Origin: Lachnospiraceae bacterium
GTDB lineage: Bacteria > Bacillota > Clostridia > Lachnospirales > Lachnospiraceae
Direction: 5' to 3'
DNA: 64,000 bases
NCBI GenBank assembly: GCA_910575105.1
Contig: CAJTDK010000002.1
Location: 271,988-335,987 of the forward strand
The translations under genes and the position numbers were made by a program. This document shows positions 1-8,845 of the stretch, piece by piece (position 1 is the first letter of the stretch; the number at the start of each line of letters is the position of its first letter). Under the pieces are notes generated by a model, which was given only the letters and a program-made list of their open reading frames with translations, made no database searches and was not told the origin of the DNA.

Positions 1-1
1 G

Positions 2-589
2 GACACGATATATCTGGAGATGAAGGTGAAGCTGGCCGGACAGGCTACGGGCAGAAAATGCCTGGTGATGGCGCCGGGAAATTACGGCCTGGAATTTCTG
101 GAAAAAGCGTATGGCATCCAGGAGGCGCAGGTGGTAAAGTGCAGTAATTTTATCGGGCAGTCGGTTGATATGGCAAGGGAGCTCGGGTGCGGCGGACTGC
201 TTCTGGCAGGGCATATCGGGAAGCTTGTGAAGGTGGCGGGAGGCATCATGAACACCCATTCAGCATGGGCGGACTGCCGGATGGAGATTCTGTCGGCGGC
301 GGCGCTTAGGGCGGGGCTTCCGGCAAAAAAGGCGAGAGAGCTTCTTGCGTGCGTGACGGCAGACGACGCCCTTTCTAAGTGCAGCGCGGATGAGAGGCGG
401 CTGTTGATGGGACAGGTTATGGAGAAGATGATGCAGTATCTCCGGCTGCGGGCAGGAGAAGATCTGGCGGTGGAGGCCGTGACATTTTCGAAGGTGTACG
501 GGATCCTGGGAAAGTCGGCGGGTGCGGATGAGATGGCATCCCTGGGATTTAAGCCGGGGGAGCGGGCCATATTAATGGATAATGAATAA
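2..589 (+). CDS. cbiD: Cobalt-precorrin-5B C1-methyltransferase CbiD (3' part)
   Basis: The reading frame is open from base 2, so the start lies before the window and only the last 195 residues are present. CbiD methylates C1 of cobalt-precorrin-5B during ring contraction in the anaerobic cobalamin pathway. The segment carries the family's C-terminal hallmarks: a GNYG motif, KCSNFIG, a glycine-rich GGLLLAGHIGKLVK stretch and NTHS. It heads a co-directional corrinoid operon; cbiL follows after 36 bp with a GGGGAGG ribosome binding site. Family assignment is firm; the N-terminal half and operon promoter are not visible. Confidence 0.93.
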   Translation, partial: DTIYLEMKVKLAGQATGRKCLVMAPGNYGLEFLEKAYGIQEAQVVKCSNFIGQSVDMARELGCGGLLLAGHIGKLVKVAGGIMNTHSAWADCRMEILSAAALRAGLPAKKARELLACVTADDALSKCSADERRLLMGQVMEKMMQYLRLRAGEDLAVEAVTFSKVYGILGKSAGADEMASLGFKPGERAILMDNE

Positions 590-625
590 AGTAAGGATTC
601 GGACAGGGGAGGAAGGTAAGCAGTA

Positions 626-1315
626 ATGGCAGGAAGATTATATGGAATCGGTGTGGGTCCCGGCGATCCGGAGCTTCTGACGCTCAAAGCGCTGCGGCTC
701 ATCAAGGAGAGCGACGTCATCGCGGTGCCGGGGCAGATACCTCAGGAAACTGTGGCATATAAGATTGTCGAAGGGATATGCCCGGAGATTGAAAGCAAAG
801 AGCTATTAGGGATACATATGCCCATGACGAAAGAGAAGGATGTTCTGGAAAAATGCCACGCAGAGGGAGTGAGAATACTCTGCAGGGAGCTTGAGGCGGG
901 GAAGACGGTTTCATTTCTTACGCTGGGAGATCCGACCATCTATTCCACTTACTTCTATCTTCATGAAGGGGTGGAGCGGGCAGGGTACTCTGCAGAGATC
1001 GTCAGCGGCGTTGCGTCCTTCTGCGCGGCGGCGGCAAGGCTTAAGACAAGCATCGCCATGGGGGCGCAGCAGATACATGTGATTCCGGCTTATGACCAGG
1101 CCGGGGAGGCTCTGGCGCTTCCGGGCACAAAGATCCTGATGAAAGCGGGCAGGAAGCTTTCCGCGGTCAGGGAGCAGCTAAAAGACCATCCGGCTGAAGT
1201 TTATCTGGTGGAAAACTGCGGGATGGAAAAAGAACACATCTGCCGCGGTGTAGAAAATATGCCGGAGACGGCGGGGTATTATACACTGGTGATCGTGAAG
1301 GATAAGGAACAATGA
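626..1315 (+). CDS. cbiL: Cobalt-precorrin-2 C20-methyltransferase CbiL
   Basis: A 229-residue SAM-dependent methyltransferase of the tetrapyrrole methylase fold. The N-terminal GIGVGPGDPELLTLKA loop is the CbiL/CobI SAM-binding signature and LGDPTIYSTY is the second conserved block. It adds the C20 methyl group to cobalt-precorrin-2. Length is normal for CbiL. A GGGGAGGAAGG ribosome binding site lies 8-14 bp before the ATG. It overlaps the reading frame that leads into the alcohol dehydrogenase gene, whose likely true start is 23 bp after the cbiL stop. Assignment is firm from motif and context. Confidence 0.95.
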   Translation: MAGRLYGIGVGPGDPELLTLKALRLIKESDVIAVPGQIPQETVAYKIVEGICPEIESKELLGIHMPMTKEKDVLEKCHAEGVRILCRELEAGKTVSFLTLGDPTIYSTYFYLHEGVERAGYSAEIVSGVASFCAAAARLKTSIAMGAQQIHVIPAYDQAGEALALPGTKILMKAGRKLSAVREQLKDHPAEVYLVENCGMEKEHICRGVENMPETAGYYTLVIVKDKEQ

Positions 1316-1338
1316 CGGGGATAACGGGAGGAGAAGCG

Positions 1339-2454
1339 ATGAGAGTATTTCAGCAGAAAACAGCAGTGCAGAGATTTGCCAGCGCAGAGGAATTTGCCAG
1401 GCAGTATGATCTTGGGGAAGGGGATTTTATTCTTGCCAGCAGAAGCATATATGAGAGGTACTTTGAGCCCCTTGGACTTAAGGCCCATGTGGCGTATAAG
1501 AGCAGCTACGGGTCGGGAGAGCCGACGGATATTATGATCGACGGGCTGCTTGCAGATTTCCGGCGGACGGACTGCGAGAGGATCATCGCGATCGGCGGCG
1601 GGGCGGTCATCGATATGGCGAAGATCTTAGTGCTTGCCGGGGAGCACAGCACACAGCAGATCTTTCAGAGGGAGGTGCCGCTGAAAAAGGAGCGGACGCT
1701 GATCGCAGTGCCGACTACCTGCGGCGCAGGCTCAGAAGTGTCTAATGTGTCTATCGCGGAGATGACCGGTATACATAGTAAGCTGGGGCTTGCGGCGGAT
1801 GAGATCTATGCGGATGAGGCGGTGCTGATCCCGGAGCTTTTAAGCTGCCTTCCTTATGATTTCTTTGCGACAAGCGCTATTGACGCATTTATCCATGGGA
1901 TTGAGTCCTACGTGTCTCCGCGGGCGAACCTGTATACAGAGATGTTCAGCATGAAAGCTATGGAGATGATCATCGGAGGATTCAGACAGATCATCGAGAA
2001 TGGAGCGGACTTTAGGACGGAGCTTCTGGATGACTTTCTTACTGCCAGCAATCTTGCGGGGATCGCGTTCGGCAATGCGGGGACGGGGACGGTCCATGCC
2101 ATGTCCTATCCATTAAGCGGCGTGTACCATGTGACCCACGGCGAAGCTAATTACCAGTTTCTGACGGCAGTGTTCGCGGCATACCAGCGGATGAAGCCGG
2201 AGGGGAAGATCCGGAAGCTTAACCGTTTCTTAAGCGGGCTTTTAGGCTGTGGGGAGGCGGATGTCTACGGCAGCCTGGAACATGTGCTGAATCGGATCAT
2301 CCCCAGAAAGCGGCTTCGGGAATATGGGATGAAGGAAGAGGAAACGCAGATCTTTGCTGCGCGTGTGGAGGCCAGCCAGCAAAGGCTGCTGAACCAGAGC
2401 TATGTGAAGATGACGGCGGATCAGATGGCAGCGATCTACCGGGAACTGTATTAG
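1339..2454 (+). CDS. Iron-containing alcohol dehydrogenase, 4-hydroxybutyrate dehydrogenase-like
   Basis: A 371-residue group III (iron-dependent) dehydrogenase. It has the NAD-binding IGGGAVIDMAK motif, the PTTCGAGSEVSNVS block, and the metal-ligand region with HGIE, HAMSYPLSG and HGEANY. From memory its sequence follows the Clostridium kluyveri 4-hydroxybutyrate dehydrogenase closely along its length, which would interconvert 4-hydroxybutyrate and succinate semialdehyde with NAD(H). The ATG at 1339 is chosen because GGAGGAG precedes it by 5 bp; an upstream in-frame start at 1312 overlaps cbiL. It sits between cbiL and cbiF in the corrinoid operon, where it has no known pathway role. True substrate is not provable from sequence. 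Confidence 0.85.
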   Translation: MRVFQQKTAVQRFASAEEFARQYDLGEGDFILASRSIYERYFEPLGLKAHVAYKSSYGSGEPTDIMIDGLLADFRRTDCERIIAIGGGAVIDMAKILVLAGEHSTQQIFQREVPLKKERTLIAVPTTCGAGSEVSNVSIAEMTGIHSKLGLAADEIYADEAVLIPELLSCLPYDFFATSAIDAFIHGIESYVSPRANLYTEMFSMKAMEMIIGGFRQIIENGADFRTELLDDFLTASNLAGIAFGNAGTGTVHAMSYPLSGVYHVTHGEANYQFLTAVFAAYQRMKPEGKIRKLNRFLSGLLGCGEADVYGSLEHVLNRIIPRKRLREYGMKEEETQIFAARVEASQQRLLNQSYVKMTADQMAAIYRELY

Positions 2455-2486
2455 ACGGAGCGGTAAGTGAGAGAAGGAGCAGACAG

Positions 2487-3260
2487 ATGGTACATTTTGT
2501 GGGAGCGGGACCGGGAGCGGCAGATCTGATCACTGTCCGGGGACAGCGGCTTCTTTCGGAGGCTGACGTCGTGATCTACGCGGGTTCACTGGTGAACCCA
2601 AAGCTTTTGGAATCAGTAAAGGCGGGCTGCCGGATCTATAACAGCGCGCGTATGACACTGGAGGAAGTGACGGCGGCTATGGAGCTTGCAGAGAGCGGGG
2701 GGCTTACGACTGTGCGGCTCCATACGGGCGATCCGAGTATCTACGGGGCGGTCAGGGAGCAGATGGATATCCTGGATGAGAAGGGGATCCCCTATGATTC
2801 CTGCCCGGGAGTCAGCTCTTTCTGCGGGGCGGCAGCGGCCCTTAATCTGGAGTACACACTTCCCGGCGTCAGCCAGAGCGTGGTCATCACCCGGACAGAA
2901 GGGAGGACTTTGGTGCCGGAGAGGGAGAGTGTACAAGCATTCGCAGGACACGGCGCGACGATGGTCTTGTTCTTGAGCGCCGGACTTCTTGAGCGGCTGA
3001 CCGCGCAGCTGCTGGCAGGCGGGTACCGTGAGGATACCCCGGCGGCTATCGTATATAAAGCCACATGGCCGGAGGAGCAGACCCATATCTGTACGGTAGG
3101 GACGCTGAAGGGCACGGCGGAAAAAAACGGCATCACAAAGACGGCGCTGATCCTGGTAGGAGATGTGGTCCTCCACGGCAGCTATGAGCGGTCGAAGCTG
3201 TACCACCCGGAGTTCACGACAGCCTTCAGAGCCGGAAAAAAAGGAGTGGAAGGACATTGA
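2487..3260 (+). CDS. cbiF: Cobalt-precorrin-4 C11-methyltransferase CbiF
   Basis: A 257-residue tetrapyrrole methylase. The N-terminal FVGAGPGAADLITVRG and VIYAGSLV blocks are diagnostic for CbiF/CobM, and LHTGDPSIYGA is the SAM-contact motif. It methylates C11 of cobalt-precorrin-4. A GAGAAGGAGC ribosome binding site precedes the ATG. Its stop (TGA at 3258-3260) overlaps the TTG start of cbiG, indicating translational coupling. Assignment is firm. Confidence 0.95.
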   Translation: MVHFVGAGPGAADLITVRGQRLLSEADVVIYAGSLVNPKLLESVKAGCRIYNSARMTLEEVTAAMELAESGGLTTVRLHTGDPSIYGAVREQMDILDEKGIPYDSCPGVSSFCGAAAALNLEYTLPGVSQSVVITRTEGRTLVPERESVQAFAGHGATMVLFLSAGLLERLTAQLLAGGYREDTPAAIVYKATWPEEQTHICTVGTLKGTAEKNGITKTALILVGDVVLHGSYERSKLYHPEFTTAFRAGKKGVEGH

Positions 3261-4378
3261 TCAGATGTGCGGCCGTAATCTGCTTTACAGAGAATGGGAG
3301 CAAGGCAGCAGAGAAGGTACGAAAATGTCTGGGTGCGCATAACGTGGCGGTGAAGCTGGCCAAAAAGTATAGAGGCGCCGCGGATTCTATATCAGAGCCG
3401 CTTGAAGAGTGGACCGGGCGTGAGTTCAAAGCGCAGGATGCGCTGATCTATATCGGGGCGGCAGGAATCGCTGTCCGGGCTGCGGCGCCGTTTATCCGGT
3501 CAAAGTCAGAGGATCCGGCGGTTCTGGTCATGGATGAGCAGGGACGTTACTGTATCCCCATTCTTTCCGGGCATATGGGCGGCGCAAATGAGCTGGCAGA
3601 GCTGATCGGCGCAGAGCTCGGGGCAGTCCCGGTCATCACCACGGCCACCGACCTGAACGGCAAATGGGCGGTGGATGTATTTGCAAAGAAAAACGGGCTT
3701 CGGATCCGGGATATGAAAAAGGCGAAGGAGGTCTCTGCAAGGCTTCTTTCGGGGGAGGTTATCCATGTCTGCATCGAGGAATCCTGCGCTTCGGTGCAGG
3801 GAAGGATTCCAGAGGGAGTGCGCCTGCTTACGGGGACGGCGGTGGATGGAAAGCAGAAGCTTAACTTATGTACAGACACGTATCTAGGAGAGATCTGCCG
3901 GGAAGCCGGGGAAGTAAAGGAACCGGATGTTGTCATCGGAATCCATGAGAATCCGTCGTGGAGCGAAGCGCTGTACCTTGTCCCGGAGGCTGTCGTGCTG
4001 GGGCTTGGGTGCAGGAAGGGCACGCCGGCAGAGAGGCTTGAGGAGAGGGTGTTTAAGATACTTGAGGAGTGGAGGATCTTCCCGGAGAGCATATGCAGGG
4101 TGGCCAGTGCGGACCTGAAAAAGAAGGAGGAGGGGCTTTTGAAGCTCTGTGAAAAGTACGGGTGGGAATTTGCCACATTTCCGGCAGAAGAATTAAAACG
4201 GGCGGAGGGGGAATTTGTACGCTCTGCTTTTGTGGAGGAGATTACCGGAGTGGACAATATATGTGAAAGAAGCGCGGTGTGCGCCAGTAAAGGCGGCAGC
4301 ATCATCGTCCCGAAGCAGGCGGGTGACGGGGTGACGGCAGCGGCGGCAGTGCAGAGATGGGGTGTCAGGTTTGAATAA
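3257..4378 (+). CDS. cbiG: Cobalt-precorrin 5A hydrolase CbiG
   Basis: A 373-residue CbiG, which opens the ring-A delta-lactone of cobalt-precorrin-5A and releases acetaldehyde. It shows the three-part CbiG layout: N-terminal region with IGAAGIAVRAAAPFI and LSGHMGGANELAE, a middle linker, and a C-terminal region with LGLGCRKGTPAE and SADLKKKEEGL. The start is taken as TTG at 3257, inside a TTGA overlap with the cbiF stop and preceded by AAGGAGTGGAAGG; no ATG gives the conserved N terminus. Its end overlaps the start of cbiH. Confidence 0.95.
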   Translation: MIRCAAVICFTENGSKAAEKVRKCLGAHNVAVKLAKKYRGAADSISEPLEEWTGREFKAQDALIYIGAAGIAVRAAAPFIRSKSEDPAVLVMDEQGRYCIPILSGHMGGANELAELIGAELGAVPVITTATDLNGKWAVDVFAKKNGLRIRDMKKAKEVSARLLSGEVIHVCIEESCASVQGRIPEGVRLLTGTAVDGKQKLNLCTDTYLGEICREAGEVKEPDVVIGIHENPSWSEALYLVPEAVVLGLGCRKGTPAERLEERVFKILEEWRIFPESICRVASADLKKKEEGLLKLCEKYGWEFATFPAEELKRAEGEFVRSAFVEEITGVDNICERSAVCASKGGSIIVPKQAGDGVTAAAAVQRWGVRFE

Positions 4379-5111
4379 GATCTATGTAGTAGGGATAGGC
4401 CCGGGAGCCTATGAGCAGATGACGGTAGCGGCGGCAGATATTTTGAGAAAATGCGAGGTGATTGTGGGCTATACGGTCTATGTGGATCTGCTGAGAGAGC
4501 ATTTCACGGACAAAGCGTTTCTTACGACAGCTATGCGTCAGGAGACTGAGAGGTGCAGGATGGCATTTGAAGAGGCGCAGAAGGGGAAGCTTACTGCCGT
4601 GGTGTGCAGCGGCGATGCGGGCATCTACGGGATGGCGGGACTGATGCTTGAACTTTCCGAAGTTTATCCGGAGACACAGATCGAGGTGGTCCCGGGAGTG
4701 ACGGCGGCGCTTGGCGGCGGTGCGGTGCTCGGCGCTCCGTTAGGGCATGACTGCGCGTTCATCAGCCTGAGTGATCTGCTGACGCCCTGGGAGATCATTG
4801 AGAAGAGGCTGCTTTCTGCGGCAGAGGCGGACTTTGCCGTCTGCCTGTATAATCCGTCCAGCAGGAAGAGGAAGGATTATCTGCAGAAAGCCTGCCAGGT
4901 GATGCTGAAGGCGAAATCCCCGGATACGGTGTGCGGGCTGGTGAAGAATATCGCCAGGAGCGGGGAAGAGATGAAGGTGCTGACCCTCCGGGAGCTTGCG
5001 GATACGCCGGCGGATATGTTCGTGACAGTATTTATCGGGAACAGTGATACGAAGGTGATCCGGGGGCGGATGGTGACGCCCAGAGGCTACAGGGCGGTTC
5101 TGACGGAATGA
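4362..5111 (+). CDS. cbiH: Cobalt-precorrin-3 C17-methyltransferase CbiH
   Basis: A 249-residue tetrapyrrole methylase with the CbiH/CobJ signature VVGIGPGAYEQMTVAA, CSGDAGIYGMAG and VPGVTAALGGGAVLGAPLGHD. It methylates C17 and drives ring contraction. The start is ambiguous: GTG at 4362 (overlapping cbiG by 17 bp) or TTG at 4371; no ATG is available in this stretch. The C-terminal NSDTKVIRGRMVTPRGY block is typical of the family. It is followed by about 90 bp of spacer before the cbiJ-ET fusion. Confidence 0.94.
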   Translation: MSGLNKIYVVGIGPGAYEQMTVAAADILRKCEVIVGYTVYVDLLREHFTDKAFLTTAMRQETERCRMAFEEAQKGKLTAVVCSGDAGIYGMAGLMLELSEVYPETQIEVVPGVTAALGGGAVLGAPLGHDCAFISLSDLLTPWEIIEKRLLSAAEADFAVCLYNPSSRKRKDYLQKACQVMLKAKSPDTVCGLVKNIARSGEEMKVLTLRELADTPADMFVTVFIGNSDTKVIRGRMVTPRGYRAVLTE

Positions 5112-5202
5112 CCGGAGAGCCGGAGGGAAGAGTGTCTGGCGCCGTGTGAAGCGTAACGCCGGCGCTGTTTATGGAAATATTCGGACAGAAGGAGAAGGAT
5201 CA

Positions 5203-7278
5203 ATGGCAGAGAAGAGAGTTCTTATCTTTGCAGGCACGACGGAGGGGCGTATGCTTGTAAAAGATCTGGCGGGGCATGGCGTGCGCGTACATGCCTGTGC
5301 TGCGACGGAGTACGGGGCCAGCCTTCTGCCGGAGGGCGGCAGCGTCACGGTCTCGGCAGGCAGGATGGATGAAGGGCAGATGGAGCGTCTCATGCAGGAG
5401 TTCGGGCCGGATTATGTGGTGGATGCGACGCATCCTTATGCGGACGAAGTGTCGCGTAATGCAAGAGAAGCCTGCAGCCAGTGCCGGAGGACATATCTTA
5501 GGCTGGTTCGGGAGGGCAGCAGGACGGACGGATGTGTATACGCGAAGGATATCCGGGCGGCTGTAGCATATCTAAGCGGGACGGACGGGAATATCCTGGC
5601 GGCCACCGGGAGCAAGGAGATTGAGGAGTACACGAGGCTTAAAGACTATAAAGAGCGCTTTTATGCCAGAGTCCTGTCGGTTGCCGGTGTGGCAGAAAAG
5701 TGTGAGCAGCTTGGCATCCGGGGGCGGCATCTGATCTGTATGCAGGGGCCATTTTCCGCGGAGATGAATGCGGCGTTACTGCGTGAATACCAGATTGCGT
5801 GGTTTGTGACAAAGGAGTCCGGAAAGGCGGGCGGATTCCCGGAGAAATATGAAGCGGCAAGACGGGCAGGGACTAAGCTAGTGGTGATCGGCAGGCCGGA
5901 AGAAGAGGATGGCTATACGCTGGAGGAGATGCGCGGTATCCTGAAAAAAAAGCTTGGCCTGTCTGGACAGGATCATAGAAGGAGAAGAAAGGTTACGCTT
6001 GTGGGTATCGGCACCGGTTGCCGGGATTACTTTACTGTGCGTGCAGAGGAGGTTTTTCGGCAGGCTGACCTTATCATCGGCGCAAAGCGCACGGTGAAAG
6101 CGGCGGCTGTGGACGGGCAGGACGTATTTTTTTCGTACCGGCCGGAAGAGATCGTGGCTTATCTGAGTGAGCATCCGGAGTACAGGCATGTCGCAGTGGC
6201 GCTTTCGGGTGACGTGGGATTTTACAGCGGGGCGAAAAAGCTGCTGTCGGCGCTTTCGGAGGTTGCAGATACCGCAGATACCGAAGTTGTCCCGGGGATC
6301 TCTTCGGTGGTGTATTTTTGCGCGAAGCTCCATCTTCCATGGGAGGATGCCGCCCTGGTCAGCATGCACGGGAAGAAGGCCCGTGTGATATCGACTGTCC
6401 GTGACCATGAGAAGACGATCGTGCTTGCAGAGGGCAGAAAGGGAATCCGGAGGCTGGGTGCGCAGATGAAGGAGTATGGCTACGGCGGGCTTCAAGTCTG
6501 GGTCGGAGAGTCGCTTTCCTATGAGGATGAGAAGATCCGGCAGTTTACGGCGGAGGAATTGAGCGCTTACGGGGGAAGTGACCTGGCGGTTTTATATATC
6601 CGCAATCCAGAGGGAAAAAGAAGAAGGCTTGGAGGAATCGCGGATGCTTTGTTTGTCCGTGGGAATGTGCCGATGACAAAGGAAGAGGTGCGCAGCGTCA
6701 GTATCGCAAAGCTATGCCTGAACAGGGATTCGGTCGTCTTTGATATAGGGGCCGGCACGGGATCCGTGGCTGTGGAGGCGGCGCTGCGGGCTGTGGGGGG
6801 GACGGTGTTTGCTGTAGAGGCGAAGGAAGAGGCAGCGGAGCTGATCGCGCAAAACCAGCGGAAGTTTAAGACGGATAATTTATGCATCATACAGGGGGAG
6901 GCGCCGGAGGCGCTGGAAGGCCTTCCGGCAGCGGACTGCGTGTTCATCGGCGGAAGCGGCGGAAGGCTTAAGGAGATACTGAGTATGCTTACGGACGGAC
7001 TGAAGGATCGGGCAGGGGACGCCGGCTCTGCGGGAGCAGGAGGCCGGCACATGCATGTGGTCATCAACGCCATTTCCCTGGAGACGGTGGCGGAGGCAGT
7101 GCAGTGCCTGAGGGAGCTGAAAGAGAGGATAGGGATCCGGGTTGACGAAGAGGAGATCGTACAGATATCTGCGGCCAGGTCGAAGCAGATGGGAGATTAT
7201 CATCTGATGATGGGGCAGAATCCGGTATCGGTGATCAGCGTTAAGATATCGGCCGCGGTTATGGAGGCAGAAGGGTAA
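5203..7278 (+). CDS. cbiJ-cbiET: CbiJ-CbiE-CbiT triple fusion: cobalt-precorrin-6A reductase / C5,15-methyltransferase / decarboxylase
   Basis: A 691-residue protein joining three enzymes. Residues about 1-250 are CbiJ (FAGTTEGRMLVKDL, DATHPYADEVSRNA, ATGSKEIEEY), reducing cobalt-precorrin-6A. Residues about 262-460 are CbiE (VTLVGIGTGCRDYFTV, ALSGDVGFYSGAKKL), methylating C5. Residues about 476-690 are CbiT (ALFVRGNVPMTKEEVR, FDIGAGTGSVAVEAA), methylating C15 and decarboxylating the ring-C acetate. The ATG at 5203 is preferred because GGAGAAGG precedes it by 4 bp; an upstream in-frame start would add 19 unconserved residues. CbiET fusions are common; a covalent CbiJ on the front is less so. 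cbiA starts one base after the stop. Confidence 0.94.
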   Translation: MAEKRVLIFAGTTEGRMLVKDLAGHGVRVHACAATEYGASLLPEGGSVTVSAGRMDEGQMERLMQEFGPDYVVDATHPYADEVSRNAREACSQCRRTYLRLVREGSRTDGCVYAKDIRAAVAYLSGTDGNILAATGSKEIEEYTRLKDYKERFYARVLSVAGVAEKCEQLGIRGRHLICMQGPFSAEMNAALLREYQIAWFVTKESGKAGGFPEKYEAARRAGTKLVVIGRPEEEDGYTLEEMRGILKKKLGLSGQDHRRRRKVTLVGIGTGCRDYFTVRAEEVFRQADLIIGAKRTVKAAAVDGQDVFFSYRPEEIVAYLSEHPEYRHVAVALSGDVGFYSGAKKLLSALSEVADTADTEVVPGISSVVYFCAKLHLPWEDAALVSMHGKKARVISTVRDHEKTIVLAEGRKGIRRLGAQMKEYGYGGLQVWVGESLSYEDEKIRQFTAEELSAYGGSDLAVLYIRNPEGKRRRLGGIADALFVRGNVPMTKEEVRSVSIAKLCLNRDSVVFDIGAGTGSVAVEAALRAVGGTVFAVEAKEEAAELIAQNQRKFKTDNLCIIQGEAPEALEGLPAADCVFIGGSGGRLKEILSMLTDGLKDRAGDAGSAGAGGRHMHVVINAISLETVAEAVQCLRELKERIGIRVDEEEIVQISAARSKQMGDYHLMMGQNPVSVISVKISAAVMEAEG

Positions 7279-7279
7279 T

Positions 7280-8845
7280 ATGACAGCAGAAATTCCGAGA
7301 TTGGTTATTACAGCTGGAAAAAGCGGGGCAGGCAAGACGATGGTCACCTGCGGGCTTCTGGCGGCGTTAAAACGGCGGGGCTTAAATGTGACGGCGTACA
7401 AATGCGGCCCGGATTACATCGACCCGGCATTTCACCGGGAAGTCCTTGGAATCCCAAGCTATAATCTGGATACCTTTCTCTGCGGGCGGGAAAATGTGCG
7501 GGGGCTGCTGCTTCGCGGAGGGATGCCGGATGCTGGGATATCGTATACGCCAGAGGACCAGCCGTGTGCCGTCCGTGAAGCGGCCAGCCGTCCATGCGGT
7601 GCACAGCCAGGAGCCGGCACGGTGGCGGTTATCGAAGGGGTGATGGGATATTACGACGGCCTTGGCGGGGTGTCTCTTGAGGCAAGTACGTTTGACGTGG
7701 CGGATGCGGTGAAGTCTCCGGCTGTCCTGGTGGTGGACGGCAAGGGGATGAGTGTGTCGGCTGTTCCCTATATCCAGGGGCTTCTTAAATATCAGGAGAA
7801 GATTGCCAGGAACAGCTACATCAAGGGGGTGATCCTGAACCGGATATCCCCGGCCATGTACGGGAGGATGAAGGAGCTGATCGGGCGGGAGGCGAAGGTG
7901 CGCGTATACGGGTACGTTCCTGAGATGAAGGATTTCACGCTGGAGAGCCGTTATCTGGGGCTTAAGATGCCGGGGGAGACGGCGGCGCTTAAGGAAAAGC
8001 TTGAAAGGCTCGGCACCGTGCTGGAGGAGACGCTTGATATCGGCGGGCTTATGGAGCTTGCGGCTTTAGCAGAGCCGCTTACTGTCGGGGGAGACGGGCT
8101 GTATGGCCGGATCAGGCCGACATTTTGGGAAAACGGAGAAGCTCCTGGCGGGGGAAAGCTTCGGATAGGCGTCGCCGCAGATGAGGCATTCTGCTTTAGC
8201 TATCAGGATAATCTGGATATACTGGCAGAGATGGGGGCGCAGATCGTTCCCTTTTCACCCCTCAAGGACGGGGGGCTGCCGACTGGGCTTGACGGGATGA
8301 TCTTTTATGGCGGTTATCCGGAGCTTTACGCCGGCAGGCTGGCGGGTAACCACAAGATGCGGGATGAGATAAGAAGAGCCGCCGCGGCCGGGCTTCCCTG
8401 CATTGCGGAGTGCGGGGGATTCATGTATCTTCAGGAGAGGATAAAGGATGCGCAGGGCAGAAGCTATCCTATGTGCGGGGTGCTGCCGGGAGAAAGCTTT
8501 TATACGGCGTCGCTGCGGCGGTTTGGGTATGTTACCCTGCAGGGCGGAAGAGTATTTGGAAAGGATGCGGGTAAGATTACCGCCCATGAGTTTCACTATT
8601 ATGATTCGGAGCAGTGCGGGGAGGCGTTCGCGGCGAAAAAGCCGCTGTCGGACCGTGCCTGGAGGTGTATGGTCAGTACGGATGCTATGCTGGCGGGATA
8701 CCCGCATATCCATTACGCGGGGAATATGGAGGTGGCGGAGGCATTTATCGGTGCCTGCCGCAGGTATCGTGGGAAGGGTATTGAGGAAGACAGTGGAGAT
8801 CATGATCGGGAAAGAGAAAAGACAGATGGGAAAAAAGGAGCTTGA
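7280..8845 (+). CDS. cbiA: Cobyrinate a,c-diamide synthase CbiA
   Basis: Amidates the a and c side chains of cobyrinate using glutamine and ATP. The N-terminal domain has the dethiobiotin-synthase-like P-loop TAGKSGAGKTMVTCG and KCGPDYIDPAFH. The C-terminal class I glutamine amidotransferase domain has FYGGYPELYAGRL and the nucleophile cysteine in CIAECGGFMYL, with a downstream HEFHY. At 521 residues it is longer than the usual roughly 450-460, partly from a charged C-terminal tail (GDHDREREKTDG) that overlaps the start of cobT. That tail may be a by-product of the 20-bp overlap. Confidence 0.95.
   Translation: MTAEIPRLVITAGKSGAGKTMVTCGLLAALKRRGLNVTAYKCGPDYIDPAFHREVLGIPSYNLDTFLCGRENVRGLLLRGGMPDAGISYTPEDQPCAVREAASRPCGAQPGAGTVAVIEGVMGYYDGLGGVSLEASTFDVADAVKSPAVLVVDGKGMSVSAVPYIQGLLKYQEKIARNSYIKGVILNRISPAMYGRMKELIGREAKVRVYGYVPEMKDFTLESRYLGLKMPGETAALKEKLERLGTVLEETLDIGGLMELAALAEPLTVGGDGLYGRIRPTFWENGEAPGGGKLRIGVAADEAFCFSYQDNLDILAEMGAQIVPFSPLKDGGLPTGLDGMIFYGGYPELYAGRLAGNHKMRDEIRRAAAAGLPCIAECGGFMYLQERIKDAQGRSYPMCGVLPGESFYTASLRRFGYVTLQGGRVFGKDAGKITAHEFHYYDSEQCGEAFAAKKPLSDRAWRCMVSTDAMLAGYPHIHYAGNMEVAEAFIGACRRYRGKGIEEDSGDHDREREKTDGKKGA

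Noticed and set aside
3547-4305. A 252-codon minus-strand frame
   Set aside because: Opposite cbiG, Ser-rich, no motif or ribosome binding site.
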